64,000 bases of DNA. It comes from Astrothelium macrocarpum. Taxonomy: Eukaryota; Ascomycota; Dothideomycetes; Trypetheliales; Trypetheliaceae. The position numbers were made by a program, and so were the translations under genes. The stretch lies in contig JAGEMR010000111.1 of the NCBI GenBank assembly GCA_021030915.1, forward strand, positions 33,710-97,709, read 5' to 3'. The notes beneath the pieces were generated by a model that had not been told where the DNA came from, searched no databases, and worked only from the letters and a program-made list of their open reading frames with translations. Each line of letters starts with the position of its first letter. The first letter of the stretch is position 1. Below are positions 22,411 through 33,003 of this stretch, in pieces.

Positions 22411-23955
22411 TAATGGAGACCCGACGATGGAGACGGCTTGCAATCACCTTTCCAGGGCAGTGAATAAGTAGTCATTCAATGGAATTGGACCATCGATTAT
22501 GCGCAAGATTATTGAAGACTTTCTTTTAACCAGACACCACGCTCACTAACCAATTTCCTTTTGAATCATTCTACTCGATTTCTTTTGTTAAAATGATTAT
22601 ATGATCTCACAGATGTCATTCTTTACCATTTTCCTTTTTTTTACTTTTCTATGTTGATTCTACATGATTTTCTTGATTTCTACTGAATTCACTCGTCTGG
22701 TACCTACTACATGATCTTGCGCACACTGATCGGTCCCGATTACATGGATGGCGAACAGTCAACTGCCTCGGACGGTCTGCATACATCACGCGAAAGGCTC
22801 GATATCTTTGTCTGTTCTCTCTCAACGACTAAAAGCGACCAATGCGTCTCGATTTAATACACAAGATTACCTCGGCATCTTTTCTGGGCTTGCTTCACAT
22901 CTTAACGTTGGCACAGATTGAATTACTAGATTTTACCCCGTACACCAATTGGGAGGTCACATTTGGGGGCTCAATATTTGGGCTGGATTGGCGAATTGGG
23001 CGCGTGTATCAGTACACTATACCTCAGTTTTTACTGATTCGTTTTGTTTTTCATTTGACATTTTGGGCGGGGATTGACGCGATTTGTCGGAATACATGTA
23101 CGATCCTGCAACGGGACGCAATGGGACGGAATGATACCATGAAGGCCAGATAGATCTCAGATCGAGATGGTGATGGGGCCTCGCAGTCGCTACTGTGAAC
23201 AATCCAACAAACAAACAAATGTTTATTGCGTTTGGGAGAAGCTTCTTCGCAAAGTACAAGCACTGTAGAGCGTGTAGACTGACTGATCACTACTACCAAC
23301 GAATTCAAATGCCGAGTCATTCAGCCACGGCAGGATTCAGCATGACAATCCACCGCCCGATGCATAAGCCAAAAATCCTGCAAGTCATCTACTTGGCCAT
23401 GCTGGAGAGGGAGGCGCGGGCCCCACTTCTCATTTGTGTTGTTCGGGCACGTCATCGACAGCAACCAGGCGGCACAACTTGCTTGCTGACAAAAGGCATT
23501 CCAAATCCGGCGTGTACGTGAAGCAGTTCTCCCATGCTCAACATCTAGACCTGCTCTGGCGTTTTTTCCTCAACAATCTCTGCCAAGCTTCCTCGTTACG
23601 AGAATGTAAGTGTCCCCTGACTTTTTTGTGTGCGTCGTGTGTCTGTTTTCACTTGGAGTCAGCCTAGCGCTGGGCAAGTAATCAATTCACCAACCCCTCC
23701 CGAGCAAGCTCCGAGGTTGGAAATTTGAATTGCAACAGGAAACCTCCATCACGTACCAAACCCTGCGTTGAATAATCCGGGCATCCTCCATTATTGCTGT
23801 ACAAATCTTGCTATTTGCAATTGCTCCATCTCTCCTTTGCTTACACCATCTTTGCCTTGATCTCACCACATCTCGGCGATTCGTGTTCCTGAACATTCTA
23901 TTACTTGCGCATATATCAGCTCCATCAATCCCTCAACTAACCTAAACTCCTGTAC
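22411..23955. other. intergenic, no supported gene
   Basis: It begins with the 3' region of the 933-residue gene (T-rich, 22620-22690) and ends with the thioredoxin promoter. A 103-codon frame at 22842-23153 (+) has hydrophobic stretches but no recognisable motif and lies in T-rich DNA, so I leave it uncalled. Confidence 0.45.
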
Positions 23956-24694
23956 ATGCTCAGTCCGCAACTCTTCCGACGAAATCTACTATTTCAAACT
24001 ACCAAAGCAATCGCGCATCGTTCGATAACACCTACGCGTGCATTCATCCCCAACCGAGTTTATCAACGCATCAGACACTTTCACGCCACCATGGGTAAGG
24101 AAGGCGTTCATAATCTCTCCAAGTATGTTCTTCCCCAAACTACTTCTCAATAATGAGACAGACACTGACGAGCACATGTACGCAATCTATAGAAAGACCG
24201 ACTTCGACGATGCCATCGCCGAAAAAGACAAGCTGATTGTGCTCGACTGCTTTGCCACCTGGTGCGGTCCCTGCAAGGTCATTGCGCCTCAGGTCGTCAA
24301 GTAAGGCCCATCCACCCACCCACACTCGTCCACATCACCCATCCTCCGCTCTCGCCTCCACCATTCCTCGATCCCCTTGCCGCTCCAAATTATCCGATTC
24401 CCATGATTTCTCACCGGTCTCGCTCCCCCCCCTTTCCCTTTCAAAGCTAACCACCGCGTCTTTTTCTCCAGATTCTCCGAGACCTACCCCACGGCCAAGT
24501 TCTACAAGCTCGACGTCGACGAAGTGCCCGACGTCGCGCAGGAGCTCGGCATCCGCGCCATGCCGACCTTCATCCTGTTCCGGAATGGCGAGAAGATTTC
24601 CGAGGTGGTGGGCGCGAACCCCAAGGTGCTCGAGGCTGCCATCAAGAAGGAGGTGGAGACTGAGGGCGGGGAGCCTACCCCTGCTCCGGCGTGA
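23956..24694 (+). CDS. thioredoxin with N-terminal mitochondrial-type extension
   Basis: Exons 23956-24122, 24193-24300 and 24472-24694 give 165 residues. The active site is WCGPC ([13 protein letters not shown]), followed by YKLDVDE, the cis-Pro MPTF and FRNGEK, so this is a classical small thioredoxin. The first 45 residues are Arg-rich, nearly without acids, and end in IRHFHAT, like a mitochondrial presequence. A second in-frame ATG at 24091 sits in a near-ideal context (GCCACCATGG) and would give a 120-residue cytosolic thioredoxin, while the first ATG has a weak context. One gene may therefore supply two compartments. The C-terminus is a short acidic and Pro/Ala tail ([10 protein letters not shown]). 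Thioredoxin reduces disulfides using NADPH through thioredoxin reductase. Confidence 0.92.
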
Positions 24695-25139
24695 TGGGCT
24701 GAGTGTCGATGGATTGGGATTGAAGGGTACAGGGAGAACTAGAATGGTATTGCTAGGTATTGAAAGTGGCGCATGAGTCGTTGGAGGAGGAGTGCGTTTG
24801 TTGGGATCCAAGGGGGAAAAACACTTTTCGAATTTCGAATCCAACTACTACATCCTATAGATAAAGACCAAGAATACAACCTTGATGATTCGCGACGTAA
24901 ATGGTGATTGATATTCAAAAGGAACTCCAAGCGGACACCGTTGAACATGCCTCGCCATCTTGACTGTGCGCCCAAAGCACGGCAGTATTCCTGGCTAACT
25001 GAATGTCTCCACACCCACACATGTCGTCGAATATTACCACCAATATTCTAGTTAAAGTCCTCGTCTCAATTCTACACGATCCAACACAACGAACAGCAAA
25101 TAGCAAATGACTCCCCGACTTCCACTCCCCCATCCCAAA
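24695..25139. other. intergenic, between convergent thioredoxin and RhoGDI
   Basis: 445 bases of 3' untranslated sequence on both strands. Nothing else is seen. Confidence 0.5.
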
Positions 25140-28100
25140 TCACCAATCCTTCTTGATATCAAAGCTCCACTTGAACTCAAGATGAGTGTGGTTATCATCA
25201 TCGACGAATCGACTCGTCGCGGTATAGTGACCGCGCGCAATCATGCCCGAAGGTGCAGTTTCGGACTCAACTATCTCACAGAAACCACATTAGTCTCTAT
25301 AAAGCCCCCTCAAGTCCTGCCTCTCAGACTGCTAACAAAGGGACAATAACGGTAAAGGAGAATACGCTTGGGTTGCAAGTGGCAAGACGTACATTTCTTC
25401 TCATAGATCGGCTTCTCCTTCGTGTTCGGCGAGTACGAGCCGATCATCTCCTGCATCTTGCTACCGATGCCCGCGCGCTTCACGTTCTGCACGTACTTGA
25501 GTCCGGACAGGATCTGGTGCTGCACCTGGAACGTGGCTTTCATGCGAAAGTGCGCGCCCTCCTTGATGGTGAAGGGCTTGTCCTTGAGCCCCTCGACGGC
25601 GCCGGGCCCCGTGAGGTCGATGATGATGTCTGGACGGCCTTCAACCTGTCAAGTGGATGTGATTAGGAAAAAAAATTGGTGGAGATTGGGAGGAGAGAGG
25701 AAGGAGGGTGTTCTCACCTCAAGTCCTAGGCTTTTGATGATGACTTTGCGTGGGTCTGTCGGGTCGCTGATGTCTTCGCCGGTTCCGAGGCCGAGACTCT
25801 CTTTCCATTTCCGTAGGGACTCGTCGTTTTGATCTGGAGGAGAAGGGAGATGTTAGCAAGCTACTTGCCTTTGCCTCTTCGCATCCGGTCAATGGAATCT
25901 CTGATTGGTAAGACATCGACTTTCACGTCTCGGCTATCGACAGGTCCTTCGGAGTCCCTCGGTGGAGCATGTTTTTGGGGTCGTAGTGCAGGATGAGTAT
26001 GTGCTTGCTGGTCCTTGTTGCTCTTTTTAAACGTCCCTCTGGAGAATGTCCTGGCCAATAAGGAGAGCTTGTTGGGCCGCCCAATCTCGTGTGGGTACGG
26101 TGAGGGATGCTTTACTAATTCTGATCCAAATTCATCACTCTCCTTGTCCATTGTCGGACGCTTCTTTGTAAACTTTTCTACGAATTTTCTCAGACCATTC
26201 TTAGATTGTGGTGGTTCGACAAGAGATATTACTCGATTCAAGGCTCTCGACGGCTTCGCACTAGGCTCTTCAATCGTTATACTTGGTGGACTTTTTTGAA
26301 CTGGTTCTGCGAGCACATCTTTTCCCCGTTTTGTGTTGGTAAAGGAAGCAGATCGAGGTGAACGGCTGTTTCCCGCATCCTGCTGCTTAATAACCTCTGC
26401 GGAAGAGCCGCTTTCGCGTTGACTCCGTTGCTCTGGCGTAAGCAAGCTTGAAGGTATGCCCAGGGCACCACTAGTAGGAACACCCTTCTCTGTAAATTTC
26501 TTGCCCGTGAAGCTATTGCCTGCATGCGCGCTATATGGCTGCCTATAGATAGTCGGGCGGGCTGCTTTGTATGCGTCATAAGTAAATAAGTCTATGGGAA
26601 TTCGTCCCGTGCCATAAGGAACAAGTTTGGGTGGGCCAGCCGCAGACGGGACAAAGGCAGCGTCTGGATTGTTTGTTGTTTTTGGCTGATCAGGGACCAG
26701 CGAAGGGAATTTTTCACCACGTAATGATTGGATGGATGGGGTTTTATGGTGTTGCGGCTGGCTTCTGCAGATTTTAGATTCTTCCGTTGGACTTGAAGGA
26801 GAGCAAGCATGCTCAGCATCAGAAGAGTCGGCTTCTGGCGGGTCAGGATTTGAGACAATGAGGCGCCGCGGCCGCATCACCGAAAAATCGCTTTGGTCGC
26901 TGTCTGATTCCGCAAAGACGCGGGGAGCATTCTTCGAAAAAGGTGAAACATTGTCATTTGCATCATCTTCTGTCAACACTAAGCGGTCTTTAGGTTCAGG
27001 CATCATTTCGAAGCTTGGAAGCTGTGGGGAAAGAGACTTTTCCGACCATTTACTATCTTTTCTCATTTGACTACCGTTGGATGATGACATTGCTACCGAA
27101 CCATTCTCGGTTGATGTTGTAGTCGACCGATGCTGTCTCTGTGCAACATGTTTCGATAAGGATCGGTAGAGTCGCTTGTGGAAATCACTCATCTCGATGG
27201 TGGGACTTTCGGAGGATGCCACCTGCTGAAGAAGAGGAAATGAATCATCCGAGTTTGAAGGTCTTGATGCTTCTGATTCGCAAAAGTCTCGGATATCAAT
27301 CATCGAGTCATTTGGACCGGATCTCGGTATCCCTTTTGAGAGGATACGAGGATCAGATGCAGTAGGGAGTGTCGACATGATCAAGTCGCGATTGTGGTGG
27401 TGATGGTTTCTCAAGTCGAACGAAGATTTTTTGTAGTTCAAGTTAGGTTGGGGCTCCTTTTCAAAGAAGCTCTTAGACATGATATCGAATTCCTGTGCAT
27501 CAGAATACGGTCGCGAGAACTGCCTTGGTCGAGAACAGGCAAGTCCAGTCACATGAAATTGCTCAGAAGGTGTAGGTAGGCCAGTGTTGGGTATTTCTGG
27601 TTCTACCTCTTTCTGCTCCTCTTTGGGCTTCCCAGGCACTCCTTGAGCATCATGCCGAATATCAGACTCCTTTATCTGATCCATCTCTGTCCGGATCTGT
27701 GTAGCTACATTGGAAATTTTTTTCGAATCTGTAGCTTCGAGATGAAGCGCTGGTAGTTGATGAGAATGAGTGGAAGCAGTATCCATGCTGGAACCGACTG
27801 TCTGCTCTTCGACACTGGATGCTATTTTGAGCAGCGAATCTGAAACCAGAGCTACTACTAATCCTTCAACGACTCTTTGCCAAATCCACGGAGGTAATCG
27901 CCTCTGGACACAATCGAGTAAAGATCACAGGTTTTGTATGTCGTACCCGTTCCCAAAGTCAGAAAACTGCCTCTGTAGAGATAGAGACTACGAATCAAGT
28001 AGTACGTATGGATTCACAAGAGTGAGATATTAATGAAAGATCGACCTCTCACTGTATCCAAGGAAAAGGTCGTACACGTTGTGTCGATAGGTACTCTGAC

Positions 28101-28812
28101 GGTAGGAGAAGTTTATGAAGCTTTAAGCGCTGCGTACATAGTTATAGAATGTAAAAAGTCTTGATGAAAGGACTTCAGACCAAGAATGCGCCAGACGAAG
28201 TGTCCGAAACCAAGGAGATTGATGAAGAGGACAAGGTCCGAACGAAATGTAAAGTTATCAAAGGACCTCGGATCATCTGGTGTTAAGGTTCCGACCCAGC
28301 CTTTGCCATCACAGCAAGCGGAAGCTTTGACTGCGGCATTTTTCTGAGATCCTCAGGTTTTGGCCTAAAGAGTATTGTATCGTAAGGTGTACACGTCGGC
28401 TAAAGGAAAAGACAGTACGAGATTGGACATGTACGAGCTGGAAATGGCTTTTGGACAAAAGTTTCCCATGAAAACATCGTGGGCCTGGCTTGCGAGTACG
28501 TGTCTCCAGGTAAGATCAGATCAGAACAGTCAAGCATTGCTCCTGCGAATGTAATAGATGATTGGTGGCAGACCAGAGCGTCCAAAGTTGGTGGTTCCAA
28601 TATCATCAGTACCAGAGTCCAAATTCTATATCCAGCCAAGACGAGAGGTACTCAATTTTCCGATAGGCCTCCTTTTGGAAAAAGCGGTTTCTTTCCAAAT
28701 TGTGGTGTGACTTACCTAACTTGTGGTATTCATCGATTGATTTTTGCTCCCCAACCTTGAAGCCTGCAGTGGTCTCGGGAGCAAGGTCGTCGTGATGGTC
28801 GTCCGCCGACAT
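25140..28812 (-). CDS. rdi1: Rho GDP-dissociation inhibitor with a 2.9-kb first intron
   Basis: Exons 28812-28716, 25833-25718, 25645-25393 and 25270-25140 give 198 residues, the usual RhoGDI length. Exon 1 carries the family N-terminus (DDLAPETTAGFKVGEQKSID) and stops after YHKL. Exon 2 resumes with DQNDESLRKWKESLGLG. Later parts include GRPDIIIDL, FTIKEGAHFRMKATFQV, a KMQEMIGSY core and the C-terminus HLEFKWSFDIKKDW. The N-terminal arm blocks GDP release and the immunoglobulin-like domain binds the prenyl tail, extracting Rho, Rac and Cdc42 proteins from membranes. Intron 1 (28715-25834, 2882 nt) has GTAAG, a GCTAAC branch site and CCAG, but is far longer than any other here and encloses a complete gene on the same strand. 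Confidence 0.93.
25861..27786 (-). CDS. nested gene: 641-residue disordered protein inside RhoGDI intron 1
   Basis: An uninterrupted 641-codon frame on the same strand as RhoGDI, lying wholly within its first intron. The product is hydrophilic, Ser/Pro/Lys-rich and largely disordered. More ordered-looking parts are IPIDLFTYDAYKAARPTIYR (about residues 400-420) and KNGLRKFVEKFTKKRP near residue 550, a basic amphipathic helix. Multiple Ser-Pro sites suggest phospho-regulation. I recognise no family. Its stop (25863-25861) lies only 27 bases upstream of the RhoGDI exon 2 acceptor, so its mRNA must either end inside RhoGDI or share RhoGDI exons. A consensus GC donor just before the stop would join it in frame to RhoGDI exon 2 (see findings). 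The upstream stretch 27787-28715 could hold its own promoter. Confidence 0.75.
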   Translation of the reverse strand: MDTASTHSHQLPALHLEATDSKKISNVATQIRTEMDQIKESDIRHDAQGVPGKPKEEQKEVEPEIPNTGLPTPSEQFHVTGLACSRPRQFSRPYSDAQEFDIMSKSFFEKEPQPNLNYKKSSFDLRNHHHHNRDLIMSTLPTASDPRILSKGIPRSGPNDSMIDIRDFCESEASRPSNSDDSFPLLQQVASSESPTIEMSDFHKRLYRSLSKHVAQRQHRSTTTSTENGSVAMSSSNGSQMRKDSKWSEKSLSPQLPSFEMMPEPKDRLVLTEDDANDNVSPFSKNAPRVFAESDSDQSDFSVMRPRRLIVSNPDPPEADSSDAEHACSPSSPTEESKICRSQPQHHKTPSIQSLRGEKFPSLVPDQPKTTNNPDAAFVPSAAGPPKLVPYGTGRIPIDLFTYDAYKAARPTIYRQPYSAHAGNSFTGKKFTEKGVPTSGALGIPSSLLTPEQRSQRESGSSAEVIKQQDAGNSRSPRSASFTNTKRGKDVLAEPVQKSPPSITIEEPSAKPSRALNRVISLVEPPQSKNGLRKFVEKFTKKRPTMDKESDEFGSELVKHPSPYPHEIGRPNKLSLLARTFSRGTFKKSNKDQQAHTHPALRPQKHAPPRDSEGPVDSRDVKVDVLPIRDSIDRMRRGKGK

Positions 28813-29660
28813 TGTAGCAATATTATGCAGTAGGGAAGCACAGAATGCAAGTAGGTATGTAAGATTCTATCTAAGTTCTTATGGTGTACAAATAAATGGA
28901 GGGTCGCGGCGCAGTGAGTGGACGTTGGTGGTGGGGTTTGCAAAGTACAACTCTCACCGCTCTGAGCACGCGGCCATATTAAATACGAGGAATATAACAC
29001 GACATGTTCACAAATGCTCCATTGCTACACGCAGGCAGGGTCAACCATCTCTCCGTAAAAGAGCGAGCAGCATTTTCATCTCAGTAACGGGGTCTAACAC
29101 GTGCGGCAAATCAATATCAAGGCATCTGATGAACACCGGCATTCTGAGTAACAGCAGCACTTGTCCAGCAATCACAGACGCGATGCCAGACGGTAGTAGG
29201 GCGTCGATATGCTTGTTGTTTTTTGTGCGTAGAGAGACGGCAGTCACTAGGGCAAAGACAATAAGATGGAGACAATCGATGACAGCCATTGTTAATTACA
29301 TCTTCTCGATCTCACCCAGCCACCCGTTCACTTAGTGCTGCGTGCCATTGGCCGGAGGCTGGGGGGACACCCTGCCATTTCCATCCCTTCATTGCATGCC
29401 CTTCCCAACTTCAATCATCTTGACCATCATTATCTGTTCATCCATACCGACTTTACTGATGCTATTCGTCGCATTGCTTTAATTCGTGCTGCCTGGCACC
29501 CTGAGTGTTGCGATATCGTCTTTACTCAGCATTTCCCTTGCCTCGCCTTCAATCCGCGCCGGCGCATACCGCGTTTTCCATACGATTTTCCTGACCCTTG
29601 ACAACTCATACTGCAGAATACCTCTTTCAATCGGACGTCAAGTTCGCGACACTGCTCACA
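28813..29660. promoter_or_regulatory. divergent intergenic region, RhoGDI and Bqt4-like
   Basis: 848 bases between head-to-head starts. An 82-codon hydrophobic frame (29041-29289, -) is not supported by motif or splicing. The end nearest Bqt4 is C/T-rich, as is common for fungal leaders. Confidence 0.4.
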
Positions 29661-31155
29661 ATGGTTTCCAAACGCTCGCTTCCTTCCAAGCGCAATCCAC
29701 TTTTGGCGCCTGAGCATTCACCGCAATGTAAGTCCAGCCGCAACTGGTCAAATACGCGGATCAGCAATTGATTCTGGATTTAGTGGAGATTCTTGTCGAA
29801 CGTCGCCGCCTTGGCCGAACCCATCTTGACGTGAAGCCTGGCCAGATTGGTGTTGCCAATGCCACGAAGAAAGAGAATCTAGGTGTCTTTGACTATGCGC
29901 ATCTTCGTGTACCGCTTCCTACAGATCTCAAGGGCACTGGCATTTTCACTGTCCAGACGAGCGGTAAATATCCAGATGCTTATTTCTTAATGGTAAGTCT
30001 ACAGTCGTGCCAACCGTCATAAGAAGTACGTGCTCATGAAGCGTTTATGCGTGTAGCGTCGAAGCAGTGATGGCTACGTTAGTGCGACGGGAATGTTCAA
30101 GGCCGCATTTCCCTGGGCATCTGTCAGCGAGGAATCTGCCGAACGAAAGCATGTCCGCAGTCTGAACACGACTGCAGACGATGAAGTCGCAGGCAATGTT
30201 TGGATTCCACCAGAACAGGGTAAGCTTTTTACATTCCAGCCTCACCACCCCACCATTATCATCTCGACATGTGGTTACTAATCAATCGCGACCTGTGCAG
30301 CCCTTGAGCTCGGCGCCGAATATTCCATGCAACCGTGGATTCACGCACTACTCGACCCCGAACCCGTGCACCAAGGCTCGTCGGAACACATTGCCACTCC
30401 TCCTACCTTTCGCATGGCCAAAACACCCCGCACCAAAGCCAAAGCCGAGGCGAAAGCCAATGGCACAGACGATGTCGAACCCACACCCACTCCCGCACGC
30501 GGACGCGGTCGTCGCTCAGCCTCACCCAGCAAGATTGCCACACCAAGCCGCAAGATCGCCAGCCCGCGCAAACCTCGCGCGCCCAAGGGCGGCACGCAGC
30601 GCGGCGCCGCGGCGAAAGAATCAAGCAACGCGCTCCACGACGCGCTTGCCGACGCGCCGTCACTTCCTCCTCCCACCACCACAGACAGTGCAAACGACAA
30701 GGTCAAGGTCGGCGTGGAGACGAGCGTGACGAAGGGCGAGAATGGCGAGGAAGTGACAAACACCAAAGTCAGCGTCGAGATGCCTAAGGACCATCCCGAC
30801 TTGCCGCTGCCCGAGGACGCGGAGAAGGTGGTGCAGACGGCTAAGGAAATGGTGGAGCAGGCGCAGAAGTTGGAGGGTGCGGATACGGGGAAGAGTAAGG
30901 GGAAGAGGGGAAAGAGAAAGGCAGAGGAGATTTCCGGACAGGATGAAGAAGACGCTCAGGCTGAAGGCAGTTTGAGGCCAGAGAAGAAGGTGAAGATGAC
31001 GATACAGGAGGAGCAGAAGGCGAAGGTGAGGTCGAGAGCGTTGATTGGTCTGACTGCTACTCTTGCGTTTGGGTATGTCGCGAAATCCATTCTCTGGAAT
31101 TTTGTTCCTTTGCTAATGCTGTGATAGCGCGGCGATTCCCTATATCTTTGGTTGA
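29661..31155 (+). CDS. bqt4: Bqt4-like inner nuclear membrane protein with KilA-N/APSES-type domain
   Basis: Exons 29661-29727, 29784-29992, 30057-30219, 30301-31072 and 31128-31155 give 412 residues. The N-terminal domain (about 20-170) has the KilA-N/APSES hallmark [18 protein letters not shown] split by an intron, plus [20 protein letters not shown]. The middle is basic, Ala/Pro/Lys-rich and disordered ([24 protein letters not shown]). The last residues form one hydrophobic segment broken by the last intron ([21 protein letters not shown]) that ends the protein: a tail anchor. This domain order matches Bqt4, which in fission yeast binds Rap1 and tethers telomeres to the nuclear envelope. 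It differs from APSES transcription factors, which lack the tail anchor. The GC-rich stretch at 30480-30660 encodes the linker. Confidence 0.85.
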
Positions 31156-33003
31156 TTCGCCGGTTCTGGACGGAGATGCGCTCGTTTTATGCTGCCCAAA
31201 TACCCCCAATCCCCTGGTTAATGTACACGGCGTTTGTGGCGATATCAGTGATGTGACATTTATTCATTGAGGACGTTTGGAAGACGTAGGACTGGGTGCT
31301 GTGATCTGCGCAATTGGACTGTGTTTGATGGTTCAAGTGTTGAGGTTCACAATGATTGTGTGAACAGGTCTGCAAGGATGGCGAGCAGTTTGTAAATATG
31401 GTTTGTAATCCTTTTATTGCCCAATCTACTCAAGATCTCTTTCCTCGAAGATGATCACAGTTTCGTGAAGAGATAACGATTTAGATTACTATTGCGGCAG
31501 ATAGCTGCCATTACATTATTCCGAGTTTTCTGTAGACCCGAAATTAATTTACGAGAAACTGCCATTACTCCCTACGCGAAGATATCGGCCAATTTGGACA
31601 GGCTCAAATTGGAGAGATAAACAATTTTCCCATTTAACGCCCGGGCAAGAGCATTGGATTATCCAAAATCTACATGTCAACGACTAGTATCAGCGACCAG
31701 TACTTGCGAGCTTGACCTTAAAGTGGCATTTCACTCTATCTAAGAGGACTATGATGCGTGTGCATCCTAGGAGAGTCTACAAGGACGGAAGAACTAGATT
31801 TCTACAAAGCGCACATAATCCGTTTGAGCAGATCACTCATAAAATATTGAGCTGAATCCACGTTCGGTTTATGCATCTCGGTGACTTGAACAGGTAGTAT
31901 GGCGTTTGGGGGGGTAAGACACCTGCCGGTCTTCATGGTTCTTTTTAGACGATTCTGCTCGCTTCTAGGAGAAACATTTACGCATGATTCATGCAAAATA
32001 AGTAATGAAAACCTGACGCTTTGGAAACATGAGAGATTTTGTGGTGCGGAGTACTTTTTTCATTGTTTAGCTAAGCCCTATTGAAACTCTGAAGAACCTT
32101 AGGTGGTAGCTTTTCCATCTTGAATGAAGTTTGGTTAATTTGCTACTTTCACATGCCCATTCCCAAAAATTGTAGTTCATAGGGTCAAACATTTTGAAGA
32201 AGCAAAGTTGAGTGTCATCTTGTCTGTGTCAGTCTTCCGGTGGGGCGTTGGCCGGATGGGATATCTTTACCGAATCTGACCTCATCACTTTTTGTCTTTC
32301 CCAAGCCAATTTTGCACAAAAAGTCGCCCGTCGAATATATTGCAATGTTCTCTGCAGTCGATGTGAAGTGTAGTCTCTGTCAGCAGTCGGGATCATACAA
32401 CAAGCTCGTGACGCCAATGAGGTGCACGACTTTTCCTTCTCATCCATCCAATGACATAGTGGCCAGTCGCTACAACTTGCCTCCATTTGGCAAGATAATG
32501 TCCGCATAATTAAGGGACTTAGGCTAAGGTTAAACAATCCTCCAAAGTCCGGGGTCGTAGCCCTTCGAAACACTCGCTAAGCGATCCAAGATGGGGAATG
32601 GTAGCAACCAACAACGTTGCGCTGTGTACCTTTGTACCCCTGAAGCCAGCAACGTTTCATCTAGCACGGAGTACCAACATTGCTTTTCCTTTCAACTACT
32701 CGGACAAGAGCTAGACACACCCTCATTGGGATGCTTCGTAACAGTGTAACAGCCCTGCATAACCGAAAAAATATCGTGGCCCTCCATTAGGGGCAATCCG
32801 AAGTATCACGTTGTCAGAGAAGATTTCTGGAAGGAGAGCCTCACGTTCACATTGTATCAATAACACGGCATAGCTGGCCATTCGTTTCATGGTGAGGATA
32901 AGAAATATGTCTCTCTTGCTCTCATAAACCACGTACCTGGCTGTCATCTCATCTTTTAGTGGCCTTCTGCCATACAATCCCTATTTCGCTCGTTCTCTTT
33001 TCA
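31156..33003. other. intergenic, no supported gene
   Basis: 1.85 kb with short frames only. The sequence is of ordinary composition with AT-richer parts (31470-31620 and 31900-32200). No repeat or RNA gene is recognised. The last 200 bases are pyrimidine-rich and precede the next gene. Confidence 0.45.

Noticed and set aside
22842..23153. 103-codon hydrophobic frame after the 933-residue gene
   Set aside because: No motif, no splice sites and T-rich DNA that favours chance hydrophobic frames; it might be real but I cannot support it.
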